From positions 43,852,107-43,916,106 of the forward strand of contig OW121846.1 of the NCBI GenBank assembly GCA_933228895.1: DNA of 64,000 nucleotides, read 5' to 3'. Shown here one piece after another: positions 12,934 to 23,049 of this stretch; positions within the stretch are counted from its first letter, which is position 1; every line of letters begins with the position of its first letter. Made by a program: the position numbers and the translations under genes. The stretch comes from Platycnemis pennipes (taxonomy: Eukaryota; Arthropoda; Insecta; Odonata; Platycnemididae). The notes beneath the pieces were generated by a model. The model was not told the DNA's origin, searched no databases, and was given only the letters and a program-made list of their open reading frames with translations.

Positions 12934-12965
12934 CTGAGGAAGGCGGTAGCGCCGCCGAAAATCAA
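12934..12965 (+). ncRNA. Hammerhead-like core motif after a Penelope relic
   Basis: CTGAGGA is followed by one base, a 5-bp stem (GGCGG and CCGCC, loop TAGCG) and GAAAATC. This order resembles the hammerhead ribozyme core (CUGANGA, helix II, GAAA). It differs by one extra base before helix II and lacks a clear GUC cleavage triplet. It lies about 135 bases after the GIY-YIG relic, the same relative place as the other motifs in this window. Confidence 0.45.
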
Positions 12966-12989
12966 GAATACATCCGTGAGTCCTTTACA

Positions 12990-14450
12990 GTATTGTCTAT
13001 TTTTTGTGTCATCAAGCCTGTGATAAACTTATATTGAACTATTACTCACCTGAGTGATTTTCGAAGAAAGTTTATATATTAATTCATAAAATAAACGTCG
13101 CATACTTCATACAATGGAGACACATCATTCTTCAACCTATGAATTTAAAAGCCAAAATGGGAAACATATTTTAACAAAAAAATATTTTATAAGAATATAT
13201 ACTTCGTAGAATATTCCATTGATTCAGTCACCTCCAAATACTTTCGCGTTGTAGGTATTTGACAATCTAAAAGAACAAGTTCTTTAAAACAGAAATGTCA
13301 AATGTGAAGGTAGCATGCGCTATGAACAGGAGTTTCCGAGGTCTGAGCACGACCCAACTTTCAGGTTAAACTTTATACCCTAAATTAAAGGGAGTGAGTA
13401 ATTTTACTGGTCTTCCGCCTTATGCTTGCGCGGCACATTATATCTATTGTTATTATTGATAATTGAAATTTTAAAGTTTAAAAAATAAGGATAATTTAAA
13501 TAACTGGTTTGACCCAATTCCGGCTTGAATCTAAGGTATGGATATCGCTGCACACAATAAGTTCTTGTGTTAATGATTGAAATGGAAATTAAACAGCGAA
13601 GTAGAAAGGAACCAATAATCAAGGCAGCACAGCCGCTACACATTACCTCATAGGAGACCCAATCAATAGAGTAAATGGCTTAAAAGGCATTTCGAATTGA
13701 ATGATGTGCAACATAACGCGACATTAGCACGTCAGATGTGGTTAAGAGATTTCTTTCAGCACTACATTTGCATTGGCGTCTATGTTCCTGACGTGTCATT
13801 CCTATGTCAACCATCTATAACCTTTAATTCATGGAGGCTGACATTGACATGAAAACGTCCGTTATAAAATTCTAGACATCTCCGTTCAAGTTGCTTCCTA
13901 AGCCAATGAAACTCTTCAGTTCTTATATTTCACCAAATTTAATATTTTCTCTTCGAACCAATCGAAATAACGTACAATTTTATCTTGTGTAGGCCATGGA
14001 GGGATTAAAAGTAAATATTATATGTTTATGTTCTTGAATTTTTTTATAAATAGTCGCATACATTCTTTTAGATATCAGACCACCTCTTTCAAACTCCCTC
14101 AATCCTGGGACCTATTATCAGTGACTGACAACTCCCTCGACTCAAGTGGGTCTTCTCCACTGGCACCCAAATCCTTCCCCTGCGCCAAAATGCACCCCAC
14201 ATCCCAGTAAAGCAAACCTCCCCTTTTTCTCAACGCCTCATTTTCCTACTCCACCCCAAGACTATACCTATTCGTGTTACTCCTCATCAGGCACCACGTC
14301 ACCAACACCCCACATCCCGCTCCCACCCACCATTTCCTCATATCTAATGTGGTCCGTCTGTGGAAGAGATAATAGAAAATGCAGCAAATTCAAAGAAACT
14401 AGTCGTTCATAAATCTTTTTAAAACAGTGGAAAAATATAATTCACATAAC
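12990..14450. other. No gene recognised
   Basis: No coding domain or bounded repeat was seen. Bases 14150-14340 are rich in short C runs, giving an open frame with a Pro/Ser/Thr-rich translation that I take as compositional. Confidence 0.5.
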
Positions 14451-14455
14451 ACCAA

Positions 14456-14521
14456 TGCCCGACGAAGGATTCGAACCTGCCTCTCTTGGATTGCCAAGCC
14501 GGAACTTTACCTACCTGGCAA
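14456..14521 (-). repeat. tRNA-like pseudogene or SINE head
   Basis: Read on the minus strand, it has a good pol III B box (GGTTCGAATCC), a CTTGG/CCAAG arm where an anticodon arm would lie, and partly complementary ends (TGCC and GGCA). The anticodon loop has only four bases and the T stem is mismatched, so it is not a working tRNA. It is best read as a tRNA pseudogene or the tRNA-derived head of a SINE. Confidence 0.45.
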
Positions 14522-14539
14522 CAATAAATGAATGCAAAC

Positions 14540-15860
14540 AATTAAACGAGCAAAAAAGTCAGAACTAAGCGATCGTCAGTTATTATTTATGGGTCCATCC
14601 ACGAAGCATGCGCTGAAGGGACTTACTATAAAGAAGAAACTTTACGTTGATACTCAAGGGAAATAACTTTACTTTCCTCGAACTTGGTTCTCAACCTCCC
14701 CTTTCTCTCAACTAGGAGATAATTTATAAACCTAATTTATAAAATATCTCCTTTTTCATTCTCAGGGCTTTCTAGAAACCAGATTTTAAAAATAAATACA
14801 GCGTATTCAAATCAGTGAAACTTAAATTGCAATCACTTAAATACTTCTAAAATCCAAATTAACACTCATTCTTTGATCAAACGCACGCGGTATTACGTAC
14901 TAGGAGGTGATGACCGACGACTAAGGTCATTTGCATCAATAAGGATATATGTGTTGGCAATTGGGTACAGTACGATTTTTCAGGGAGCAGAGGAAGAATG
15001 GAGCAAAATGTGGCTGCCCTATTCACCTGTTCCTAGCGAAAAGTGCCAAGGGCTCCACGGTTTAATGTTCCAATTAACGGACCCAAAGCTGAACTTGAAG
15101 TACTCTCTACATGGACCGGTAAGCCAATGAAAAATATCTATTGTTCAAAGAGTTGTAATCCGAGCCCTCGTGGTGGGAAGCCATTATTCCAGCAACACAT
15201 ACTCGCTTTAATCTGCTCTCAACGATTTGACTTGCTTTTTTCCGAATTGCCAACGTTAACCCTGGAAATGCACACTTACTGGGAGAATGAATACGTGCTC
15301 AATGGGGTCCAGCGGACCACATGAATTATAATTATTAATTCCGCTTTTTGCTTTATTTGGTTAAGCAAAATGGCAAATATTATTTTTAAGAAGCCTTTTT
15401 AAAATCAATGAGTTAAAATTCTTGGTCTTAAAATAGATAACAAAATAAAAAATACTTTTGCCATTTGAAGACTTCAAAAATCCTTTAAAAGTTCAATAAA
15501 TCAATTTTTTTCTATTGTTTATGTCTTATATTTACCGAGAAATACTTTTGACAACTTAAATTTAACATTTAAAAGTGCACGTAAAATATTGTTAACAATT
15601 TTTTTCTCCAAAAACATATTTATTATAACATTTGAAAGTAGCGTAATCTTCAAGTTTAATTTTTCTGGATTTTTTTTCGAAAATTTCATCCACGCTTATA
15701 ATGTCAGTTAAAATGCTTATAAGTTTATACTTTTTCTGCAAAACAAATATAAAACCTTAATTTGTATTGGAAAGAAGTTAATTTTTCACTCCAGTTCAGG
15801 TAATACAGAGATAACTTCTATGGTCGTCACACATGGGAGTGCTGCAAGATGAACATAGTT
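14540..15860. other. No gene recognised
   Basis: AT-rich sequence. Bases 15340-15790 are dominated by long A and T runs. Nothing coding was recognised. Confidence 0.5.
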
Positions 15861-15863
15861 ATA

Positions 15864-16325
15864 TCACTTTTCTGTCCCTTTCTCTCGGGCATAAGCTGCA
15901 TCAAACCTTTCTGTAAAGTATTTCTCGTTACTGTACTGCAAGCCCATCAAAATGTAGAATTTGAAGAGTTCTTTTTCAACCGTGCAGTACTCATGGGGTG
16001 TGTAATATTTCTTGCAACTCTTAACTAAGTCTTCCCAAATATCATGAATTGGTGACAATTTATCGATCACCCTTTGCTGTGATCTTGTTGTTTTATAATC
16101 AAAACACAGAGTTGACAACAGAAACAAGAATTGCTGTAGATGCATGTTGCATTGGTACAGTGTAGATCCAAACTCAGTTGACCGCAGCTCATACAGATAA
16201 GTGTTGCACGTCTTTTTCACCCGAAAAAATGAATCCATCTTCTCAGCATCTTCATCACTACGATACGATTCCGGAACTAAAGCCTCGAAACGTGGATATT
16301 GCATTCCCTCATTAGTGTGCATCAA
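15864..16325 (-). pseudogene. piggyBac-type transposase fragment
   Basis: The 153-codon frame carries FDYKTTRSQQRVIDKLSPI and then DIWEDLVKSCKKYYTPHEYC. This matches the segment of piggyBac transposases (DDE_Tnp_1_7 family) just before the first catalytic Asp, usually D-KTTR..R...DKL.PI and then NC...Y.PGE..TIDE. Here the TIDE-like part reads TVEKEL, so the first catalytic Asp region is altered, and the frame then runs into unrelated sequence. Only the N-terminal and central part is present, so it cannot be active. It sits tail-to-head with a pogo/Tigger fragment on the same strand. Confidence 0.7.
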
Positions 16326-16559
16326 TATTTAGTTTTCAAAGCGCTACCAAATAATAGCTACCAAGCTTGCCGGGGAGTTTTGTCATCAGCCGCGTGTCAC
16401 TTCTAAATTCCTAAATTGATCAAAAATCAGGAAAATTGGATAGCTCACAAAAATTCTCAGGTGATGCCACATATCCCATAGCAGTTAAAAAACATAAATA
16501 CATAATTTAAATAATTAAAATGTTTAAATATTCTTATATCACACACAGTTCCAGTAAAA

Positions 16560-17100
16560 AAGGGGATAAACGATGGCATATAATTTTTTCGCAATGTCTC
16601 AACTTGACAACATACATCAAGCCAGTTTCATCAACATTCCACACGTATTAATCCAGCTTTCTGTTAGTAGGTAAGCCCAATTTTTTTATAGAATCAGTAA
16701 GCTTGTCAAAATAATCGTTGATCCTCAAAGGATTGGTCTTGGAAGCCCTATAGGCTGACAGGTTTTCTGTAATCCTCAAAGTTAATCTGTACCGTTGTTT
16801 GAAATGTACCCACCATTTCTTGCTTACACACTTTTTCTGTCTGTTGCAGAACTGTTCGCGACCAGATGCTTCGGCCACCTGGTAAGCAATCACCCTTACT
16901 TTTTTCACGGTTAGTCCAAATCCAAATTCCTGCATTTGAATTATGTAATTTAATACTCTATGTTCCATTTCAGGTTCCAAGGTAAATGGGCGACCTAATT
17001 TTTTAATTACATTAGCTGCACTAGCATCTTCATTTTTGGTCAAAAACCTTTTTAAAGAGTTCCAATCGGCACAGTTTTTTCCTTTGCAGCCTTTTAAATA
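16560..17100 (-). pseudogene. pogo/Tigger-type transposase fragment
   Basis: The frame starting near 17043 contains LGRPFTLEPEMEHRVLNYII, then the WWVHFKQRY...LRITENLSAYRA segment. This is the CENP-B/HTH_Tnp_Tc5 DNA-binding region of pogo, Tigger and jerky-like transposases. After a TAA stop near 16647 the same frame continues as YVWNVDETGLMYVVK, which contains the first catalytic Asp of the DDE domain (NVDETG). The rest of the DDE domain is missing. The piece is cut at its 5' side by the Penelope fragment that begins near 17100. The family is clear; the copy is a relic. Confidence 0.8.
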
Positions 17101-17568
17101 CTAACATTATCTTGTTGGACCATCCTTGCGGCCCCTAACAATTCAGGAAGGGTATACCGCATTCCTTGCTCATGCGGAAAATCCTACATCGGCGAGACAT
17201 GCAGGTCCATGAAGACCCGACTGAAAGAACATAAGAGGGCAACACAGAATAAGAAATTCAGCCAATCAGCAGTCGCCGAGCATGCCTGGAGTGAACCCGG
17301 ACACAACATAGAATTTGACGGTGCAAAAATCATCGCCAAGGAAAGGAGATATTACCCTAGACTGATAAGGGAGTCAATAGAAATCACAAAAACGCCAAGA
17401 AACCTCAACCGGGAAGACGGATACCATCTCACTAACGCTTGGAAGAGAGTGTTCCAAAAACCAACCAATTACAGCGTAGCGGAGAAACCGGCCAATCACA
17501 GCGCAGCAGCGAGAGAACGAGGGCTATATCAACGCAGCCAAAATGCCGATATCGGCACTTCGACCTGA
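17101..17568 (+). pseudogene. Penelope-like element, GIY-YIG nuclease C-terminus
   Basis: The frame is open from about 17101 without a start codon. It reads GRVYRIPCSCGKSYIGETCR and then KTRLKEHKRA, a textbook GIY-YIG core with the extra Cys pair seen in Penelope-like elements, followed by AVAEHAWSEPGHNIEF. The nuclease residues appear intact in this fragment (VYR, YIGET, the Arg and His further on). The reverse transcriptase is absent, so this is a 5'-truncated insertion, the usual outcome of target-primed reverse transcription. It interrupts a Tigger transposase on one side and is followed by a CACTA-like transposase on the other. A hammerhead-like motif overlaps the end of the frame at 17565. 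Confidence 0.85.
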
Positions 17569-17600
17569 AGACGCCTAATGGAATCCCGGCGAAACTGTCG
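17565..17600 (+). ncRNA. Hammerhead-like core motif at a Penelope 3' end
   Basis: CTGAAGA, one base, a GCC/GGC stem with a 12-base loop, GAAAC, T and GTC occur in this order. The layout matches the hammerhead core except for the extra base before helix II and a nearly absent helix III. Published work reports hammerhead motifs in Penelope-like elements, which makes the reading plausible. Activity cannot be judged from sequence. Confidence 0.5.
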
Positions 17601-17773
17601 TCAACTTTGACCTTCAACGCGGCGCAAAATGGTAAGATCCACGAATCCAGAACGCCACGGAAAACTACGATCCAACACAGGTCAAAAATACACGAGCCTC
17701 ATTCTTTTTGGTTTCTGCGAAGTTGGGTGTAAACCTCTACTTCGTGGCAATCGAAAAATTATAAGGTCACGTT

Positions 17774-19275
17774 GTGCTCACTGATAGTATTCCAATTTGT
17801 GCCAGAGTTTATCAGGCGAAAATGCCTAATGGTAGGATAAAACCATATAAACATATTACTAGGAGACATAGAAATAGGCTCATTCAGAAATCTGTCATTA
17901 AATTGAAAAATTTTCTTACTGCTAACGTATCTGCCCCTATTCCAGTCTTAAGCAATGTAAGCGATAGTAATCAAGGTGGAGGTGTTGATGAGTTAGGTGT
18001 TTTAGAATACAAGTCAGAAATTGAAACAGATGAAGTGGAGAATGATGAAGAGGGGGAACTCGCAGTTTCTGGAGGAGCCTAATTAGGTTTGGGTAAAGGT
18101 TCTGATTGTGGCGGGAGCGTTTGTTCCTTACGTTCCGTAGAATTTGCCCAAGAGACTGCGGAGAATATTGAATTTTTGAGCCTCTATCCGATTCTGAATC
18201 CGAGGGTGAGGAATGTGAAATAAATGTAACTTTTGAATGCTTAAAGCTGGAACTAGTTAAGTGGGCTGTCAAAGGTATGATAATAATGATATCAATGACT
18301 ACGGTTAATGATTTATTAAAAATTTGAGGAAACACAAATGCTTCTCCAATCTTCCCAATGACTACAGGACATTAGCAAGAACCCCCAGGAAAACTGAAGT
18401 GCGTTCTGTTGCTGGCGGCCAATATGCACATATCGGTATATCAGCTGCATTGTTACAAATATTATCCAGTCACGATCAGCTTCAAGCAGAAAATGAGATA
18501 AGCCTGCAGATAAATGCTGATGGTGTACCACTTTCGTGGGGCACTAACAGTCAACTCTGGCCCGTCTTGGCAGGGATTCACAATTTTCATGCTATCAAAC
18601 CCTTTGAGGTAGGGACCTACCATGGCAGTGAAAAACCTCAGTCCGTCCATGAGTATCTTAAAGAATACGTGGAAGAAGAATCCAAACTTGTTGCAGAAGG
18701 CTTAACTTTTGATGGAAAAACCTATGCTATTAGAGTCATGTGTTATATATGCGATGCCCCTGCACGTTCACTAGTTGCTCCGATAAAAAATCATAATGCG
18801 TATTTTGGATGTGGGATATTTCATGAATACGTTAAGAACAGAGTTGTATTTACTGATGTTGAGGCTCCGCTTAGGACTGATGATAGTTTTGCTGCCTATC
18901 AGGATAAAAATCACCACATCGGTTGTTCTTTGCTTTCAATTCCTGGCTCAAGAATGGTGACTGGGATGCCCTATGAGTATATGCATCTTATTTGCTTAGG
19001 TGTAATGAGGAAAATATTGTTTGCATTTAGGAAAGGAAATTTCTCCGTGAGAATGCCCACAGCTACTTGGGGAAAATTAATGATAATTTAGTTGCCATTG
19101 CTCACTACATTCCCCGTGACTTTTCTAGAAAACCTAGAACCCTAAATGAGTTATTACGGTGGAAAGCAACTGCATTTAGGCAGCTGCTTATCTACACCAG
19201 CCCACTAGTGTTTCAAGGGCATTTATCCAAGACTCTAATGAAGCATTTCATGGCATTTCATTATGCAGTAAGAGC
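17774..19275 (+). pseudogene. CACTA-like transposase, lineage A, truncated
   Basis: The main open part is 18324-19091, with a frameshift into 19067-19282. Family landmarks in order are RKHKCFSNLP, INADGVPLSWGTNSQLWPVL, YHGSEKP, ICDAPARS, FGCGIF, EAPLRTDDSF, MPYEYMHLICLGVMRKI, DFSRKPR and KATAFRQLL. This is the Tnp2/Transposase_21-like family common in insects and Hydra. The Asp residues in NADG and CDAP are candidate catalytic residues by analogy. A basic and acidic N-terminal part may lie at 17774-18310 but is broken by stops. The C-terminal third is replaced at about 19262-19275 by piggyBac sequence on the other strand. It is clearly diverged from the 26 kb copy, so it is a separate lineage. 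Confidence 0.75.
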
Positions 19276-19860
19276 CTGGTAATAGTCAAAAGGGATCAAA
19301 TAGCCATCTGGTGTATTCAAGCACCATTTTTTGTAGCCAAATATAATGGGCTTACCCTTGATGAATTGTTTACAGCTATGGCGGCCGTAATAGGGAACCA
19401 TGCACTCATCATAGTCAATGTGTCTCTCCGGCCGAAATTTCATCAGGTACTTATTTTGAAGCATGTTAGAGAAAGGTCTCAGTTCCCACATCTTATCATT
19501 ACTATCCATGCGGTTATTATCTGCACAGTGTATAAATCGACATATTTGAAGGAAACGATCCCTTTGCATGGCATTTAGGATGAGATCATTTCGAAGATCT
19601 TTTTCGTTCTCTCAGTAACTTCGCTTACTTGGCACTACACTGTACCCTGAGAGTACCAGAATTGCTATAAAAACTTGCATTTCATCATGTGAAACATTAG
19701 GATCTGAACAGTTTTTGGACAGTGCATATTTAGAGGTTTCTTTGCAAAGGAAATAAATGATATCAACATCAAACATGCTTTCAAAAATATCTACCGAGGA
19801 CAGAGTCATCAAGAGTCCTAAAACCATTAAAATATTGGAAATAGCTATAAGATTCAAATC
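19262..19860 (-). pseudogene. piggyBac-type transposase, N-terminal half
   Basis: Two minus-strand frames, 19857-19612 and 19569-19261, read as one broken gene. The first has VSHDEMQVFIAILVLSGYS. The second has MQRDRFLQICRFIHCADNN, then HIDYDECMVPYYGRHSCKQF and KPIIFGYKKWCL. These are the N-terminal and first catalytic segments of piggyBac transposases (the Asp in IDYDE). The break between them and the loss of the C-terminal half, where it meets the CACTA-like gene, make it inactive. A TTAA-bordered candidate 5' end (CCCGTTAACG read inward) lies at about 20550. Confidence 0.75.
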
Positions 19861-20140
19861 TTAGTCAAAAATAAATTGAACATTAGTAAACATAAAATTC
19901 GATTCAAAGATATGCGACCATTTGTTATCCGATAGCGGTATCTGGAGTAAAGATATTTTTGTACGAGTTTCGAAAAAAAATCTCACAGGATAATTTACAG
20001 CTTAGTAAAATACAGTATTAAAAAACCGCATCGTAAAAAAATAGTATTTCAAACGAAGATGATCAAGTTTGTACAGCTATAAGCGCAGTATTACTAAAAA
20101 AATCAGAAAAATCTCGAGGGTCCTAAATGACCACGTAGGC

Positions 20141-20550
20141 GCCTAGCGTACCATATAAAGTACACCAAATTGTTTTCAAACAAAAGTACCACAAAAATAG
20201 CATAAGAGTCATTAATGATTGACATACGGGTAAAAATGTTTGTTAACTTTGAATGAGATGAATAATATGTGCAAAAAAGCTGATACCAAAGAAGAAATGG
20301 GTCACTAACCTCGAGGACAACGCCATAATTCCCTACTTCAGCTTGTAGTCTACCACACTCCTTCCTCCAAACATGCACAGTGACAACTGATTATAACAGA
20401 AAGAAACCAGGCAAACTACTATGCATTGAACGAGGACTCATCGTCCTAACCACGCGATTTCGAAGCAAATGTAACAATGCAAGCACATATTAGTGCCGCC
20501 GAAACTTCACCCTGCCTCACGTACCATATATGGTACGCTAGGCGTTAACG
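20141..20550. repeat. 17-bp inverted repeats, candidate piggyBac end or MITE
   Basis: GCCTAGCGTACCATATA at 20141-20157 recurs exactly inverted at 20527-20543. The right copy lies inside the palindrome GTACCATATATGGTAC and is followed by CGTTAACGGG and TTAA. This outer arrangement fits a piggyBac-type terminus with a TTAA target. The matching left terminus is not clear. It may be the 5' end of the transposase relic at 19262-19860 or a separate MITE. Confidence 0.5.
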
Positions 20551-20699
20551 GGTTAAGGCGATATGGAGTGGACGCGAAACATGATAACACAGGCTCCTGT
20601 TTTTCTTTCTTATTGAATCCTTAAATAATCACATTACTTATTTTAAATGTAGGCCTCCAAATGGTTAATGATGTTCTGACCAATCACGAATTTTTGACT

Positions 20700-21000
20700 T
20701 TCTTCTCTCTGACGTCGGAAGAAAAAATGCGAATACTCAAAATTAAAAAATCCAGTGACCAGAAAAATATGATCATTTTTATGACCTTTATTAGTCGGCT
20801 CAGCTGACATCATTTTTGCATCGGAAAACGATATCTATTAATTATCTCTTTAAGATACGATCGACGATATCAGTTTTAAATCGGGGAAAGATATCATTTA
20901 TATGTCATTTTTATATCGACATTATCAGCCGATGTTAAAACGACATTGGTGACGTCAAAATGACATTGGGCCGACGTATAATTGCCATACGATGCTGCTT
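20700..21000. repeat. Degenerate array of GATATC/GACGTC-type words
   Basis: Irregularly spaced palindromic hexamers (GATATC about three times, GACGTC twice) alternate with ATCATTTTT- and ATCGAC-like pieces at intervals of roughly 20-30 bases. It looks like an old tandem repeat. I see no boundary or coding content. Confidence 0.3.
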
Positions 21001-22089
21001 GGGGAGGCTCTTAAGAAAATGAAGTTTGAAGAGTACATGGTAAGTTTTTCATGACATTACATATATATATAGTAAGTACATTTCTAGTAACACAGTTAAG
21101 CATCTTTAATCCAGCACAGTCGGGACCAAAGCGATGCCGGATTAGGGATTTTGCCGGACTATGGGTCATGCATGGCAACTTGCCTATTTTTGACGTCTGA
21201 TTTCATTGAAATGATTCAATTATTTATAACAAAATATATTCGTTTGCCATTTACTGAACATCATTATAAAGAGAGTCACTGAGAATAATCAGAGAGAATT
21301 GGTTTCTTAATTCAAAATGTTATTATTTGTAAGTATCGAAGTTGCGCTGTGAGTGAACATAACGGAATCTAAGCATTGTGTTTATTACTGCACATATCAA
21401 AGTTTCATATTATTATTGGAAAAGGGTACATAAAATTTTATATTTCATATGCTGTGCTTTGCGTAACATATTTCCTACCGCACTTGATTTCTTATCAGCT
21501 GATTCAGCGCGATGCCAACGCATGGGTGTCGTGTGTACGACCGCCCATCACTTATACGTCGCGGGCGACCGGACTGGATGAATCTTTAAAGACCATCATC
21601 AATAGTGGTCTTCATTTCAATTTCAGGCTCAACATCTTCCACCCGACTCGGATTTATTGTTTCAATTATTTCATCATCTATGAAATATTGTGTGGTGAGA
21701 GTATCGTAGCCACTAACTTATCCTTTCGTCTAAATTTACCAATTCCATTTCTTGTACTTTAGTGTTATGGTTGATGTTTGAAAACTCCATCATCATATTT
21801 TTATCCTCAGAAATATGAATTTTTTTTAGATTCCCACTTATTTCGTCCACATCAAACCTTAAGGCCGGCCAAAATTTCAACCACGCGTGTTTTAGAACTG
21901 ACTGTGAATGCTATTGCATGCACGCGAAATTTCCCACATCACGTCTTTTAGATTGATCACGTCTATTTCTGAAATAATTTATCCTGCTCCATTAGCATTT
22001 GTCCAGAAATACTAACTAAGCCCTTTACTTCTACGCAATCGAAACCACGCGATCTAAATCAGCACTTAAATCTTCTTTCATATTTTTTG

Positions 22090-22132
22090 TCTCTGTCATC
22101 CATTTCTTCGAAGAAGAAATGCATGACAGAGA
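22090..22132. repeat. Short hairpin, 20-bp arms
   Basis: Two 20-base arms (22090-22109 and 22113-22132, starting TCTCTGTCAT) are complementary with one mismatch and separated by GAA. It lies within the Tigger coding relic, so it may be a small local inverted duplication. Confidence 0.6.
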
Positions 22133-22330
22133 TGAAACCCGATCGGGTTACTTTAACAGTAAAATTTTGCGGATTTTCTCTTTCAGCTTCTAAATATGTT
22201 ATATTGTTGGAGATCCCACGCTGTGTTTAATACAAACGCATACGAAATTGCTAGGCTTGACTTCTTGGAACCACATATTGATAACGTAAATGAATTCACT
22301 TTGTAAAATTCCACAGACATTTATTAAAAC

Positions 22331-22363
22331 CGACCTAGGTTTCGACTTATACAGTCATTATCA
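22331..22363 (-). ncRNA. Hammerhead-like core motif, inverted copy
   Basis: On the minus strand: TGATAATGACTGTATAAGTC, with a GACT/AGTC stem around GTATA, then GAAACC, TA and GGTCG. ACC/GGT can form a 3-bp helix III ending in the GUC-type cleavage triplet. The first box is CTGATAAT-like rather than CTGATGA, so the core is not canonical. Confidence 0.5.
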
Positions 22364-22367
22364 AGGT

Positions 22368-22401
22368 CTGATAATGACTGAATAAGTCGAAACCTAGGTC
22401 G
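22368..22401 (+). ncRNA. Hammerhead-like core motif, direct copy 1
   Basis: Same motif as the inverted copy at 22331-22363, on the + strand, with GACT then GAATA then AGTC as helix II and ACC/GGTC as helix III with the cleavage triplet. Confidence 0.5.
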
Positions 22402-22448
22402 GTTTTAATAAAAGTCTGTGGAATTTTACAAAGTCAATTCATCAAGGT

Positions 22449-22482
22449 CTGATAATGACTGTATAAGTCGAAACCTAGGTCG
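22449..22482 (+). ncRNA. Hammerhead-like core motif, direct copy 2
   Basis: Nearly identical to direct copy 1 and 81 bases downstream of it. The two + strand copies are tandem repeats, as in the tandem or pseudo-LTR arrangement known for Penelope-like elements. Confidence 0.5.
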
Positions 22483-23049
22483 GTTTTAATAAAAGTCTGT
22501 GGAATTTTACAAAGTGAATTCATTTACGTTATTCAGACAAACGCTTTACTGATGCAACGGCGTCAAGCTTTTTCACAACTTGCACTTTTTCTGCGATCGT
22601 TAACGTATTGTACTGATGCCTCACTTCTCTGCTGTTGCCACAACTGTAGAGATGAGACATGATTTGGGAGAAACATAAGCAGATAACAAAAGATTTTATC
22701 AAATTACGTCTAGTGGTCAATCAAAAATGCGCACGCCAATGAAAGTGGCCGATCTGTAAATTAGTCGTAGTCCACCTCGGCGATGTCTTCAAATTTATAT
22801 GTTTACTTCAAGTTGCAGAATAATTCCAGTGTACACGAAGTACCAGAAATTAATATGTTTAAATTATTCTGATTCTCGAAATGGGAAAACTAACGTTAAG
22901 AATGGGATAATATCTCGGCAGATTATGAAGAAATGTTTCGGTTAAAAATGTTTCGGCATTTTCCACGAAGTACCGGGTTGTGGAAAAATTGCCGGATTAT
23001 GGGTGTTCCCAGATTAGGGATTCCCGGACTAAGGGTGCTCAACTGTACT

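Larger units (their letters stand above)
22265..22528. repeat. Foldback made of three Penelope-type 3' ends
   Basis: A unit of about 85 bases appears three times: once inverted (about 22280-22363) and twice direct (about 22365-22439 and 22446-22528). Each runs from a TCTGATAATGACTG box through GTCGAAACCTAGGTCGG to TAATAAA and AATTTTACAAAG. The outer arms are nearly perfect complements, including ATAACGTAAATGAATTC at both extremes. The repeated unit has the layout of the Penelope 3' ends elsewhere in the window. The block sits in the N-terminal coding region of the Tigger transposase. Confidence 0.75.
21580..22720 (-). pseudogene. Tigger-type transposase lacking the DDE core
   Basis: Starting near 22665 on the minus strand, YNTLTIAEKVQVVKKLDAV and SVKRLSE form the first helix-turn-helix (CENP-B N / Psq type). 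After the insertion the frame resumes near 22230 with VGSPTI and KLKEKIRKIL, then LVSISGQMLMEQ from the second DNA-binding domain. It then jumps to NLKDVMWEISRACNSIHSQF and, near 21600-21700, FIDDEIIETINPS and IEMKTTIDDGL, which belong to the C-terminal tail of this family. The central catalytic DDE segment is absent and stops are frequent. The gene can encode no active transposase; its ends may still have been mobilised by a relative. Confidence 0.65.
21093..23045. mobile_element. Tigger/pogo-like element, internally deleted
   Basis: The left end begins CAGTTAAGCATCTTTAATCC and the right end, on the other strand, CAGTTGAGCACCCTTAGTCC, each followed by a repeated CCGGATTA-type subterminal motif. 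The right end borders TA, the Tc1/mariner-pogo target; the left shows CA, presumably mutated. On the minus strand the interior encodes the start and end of a Tigger-type transposase but not the catalytic core. An inverted-repeat insertion at 22265-22528 lies inside the N-terminal coding part. Confidence 0.75.

Noticed and set aside
14456..14521. tRNA gene on the minus strand
   Set aside because: The B box is good, but the anticodon loop has four bases and the T stem is mismatched, so it is listed as a tRNA-like pseudogene or SINE head.
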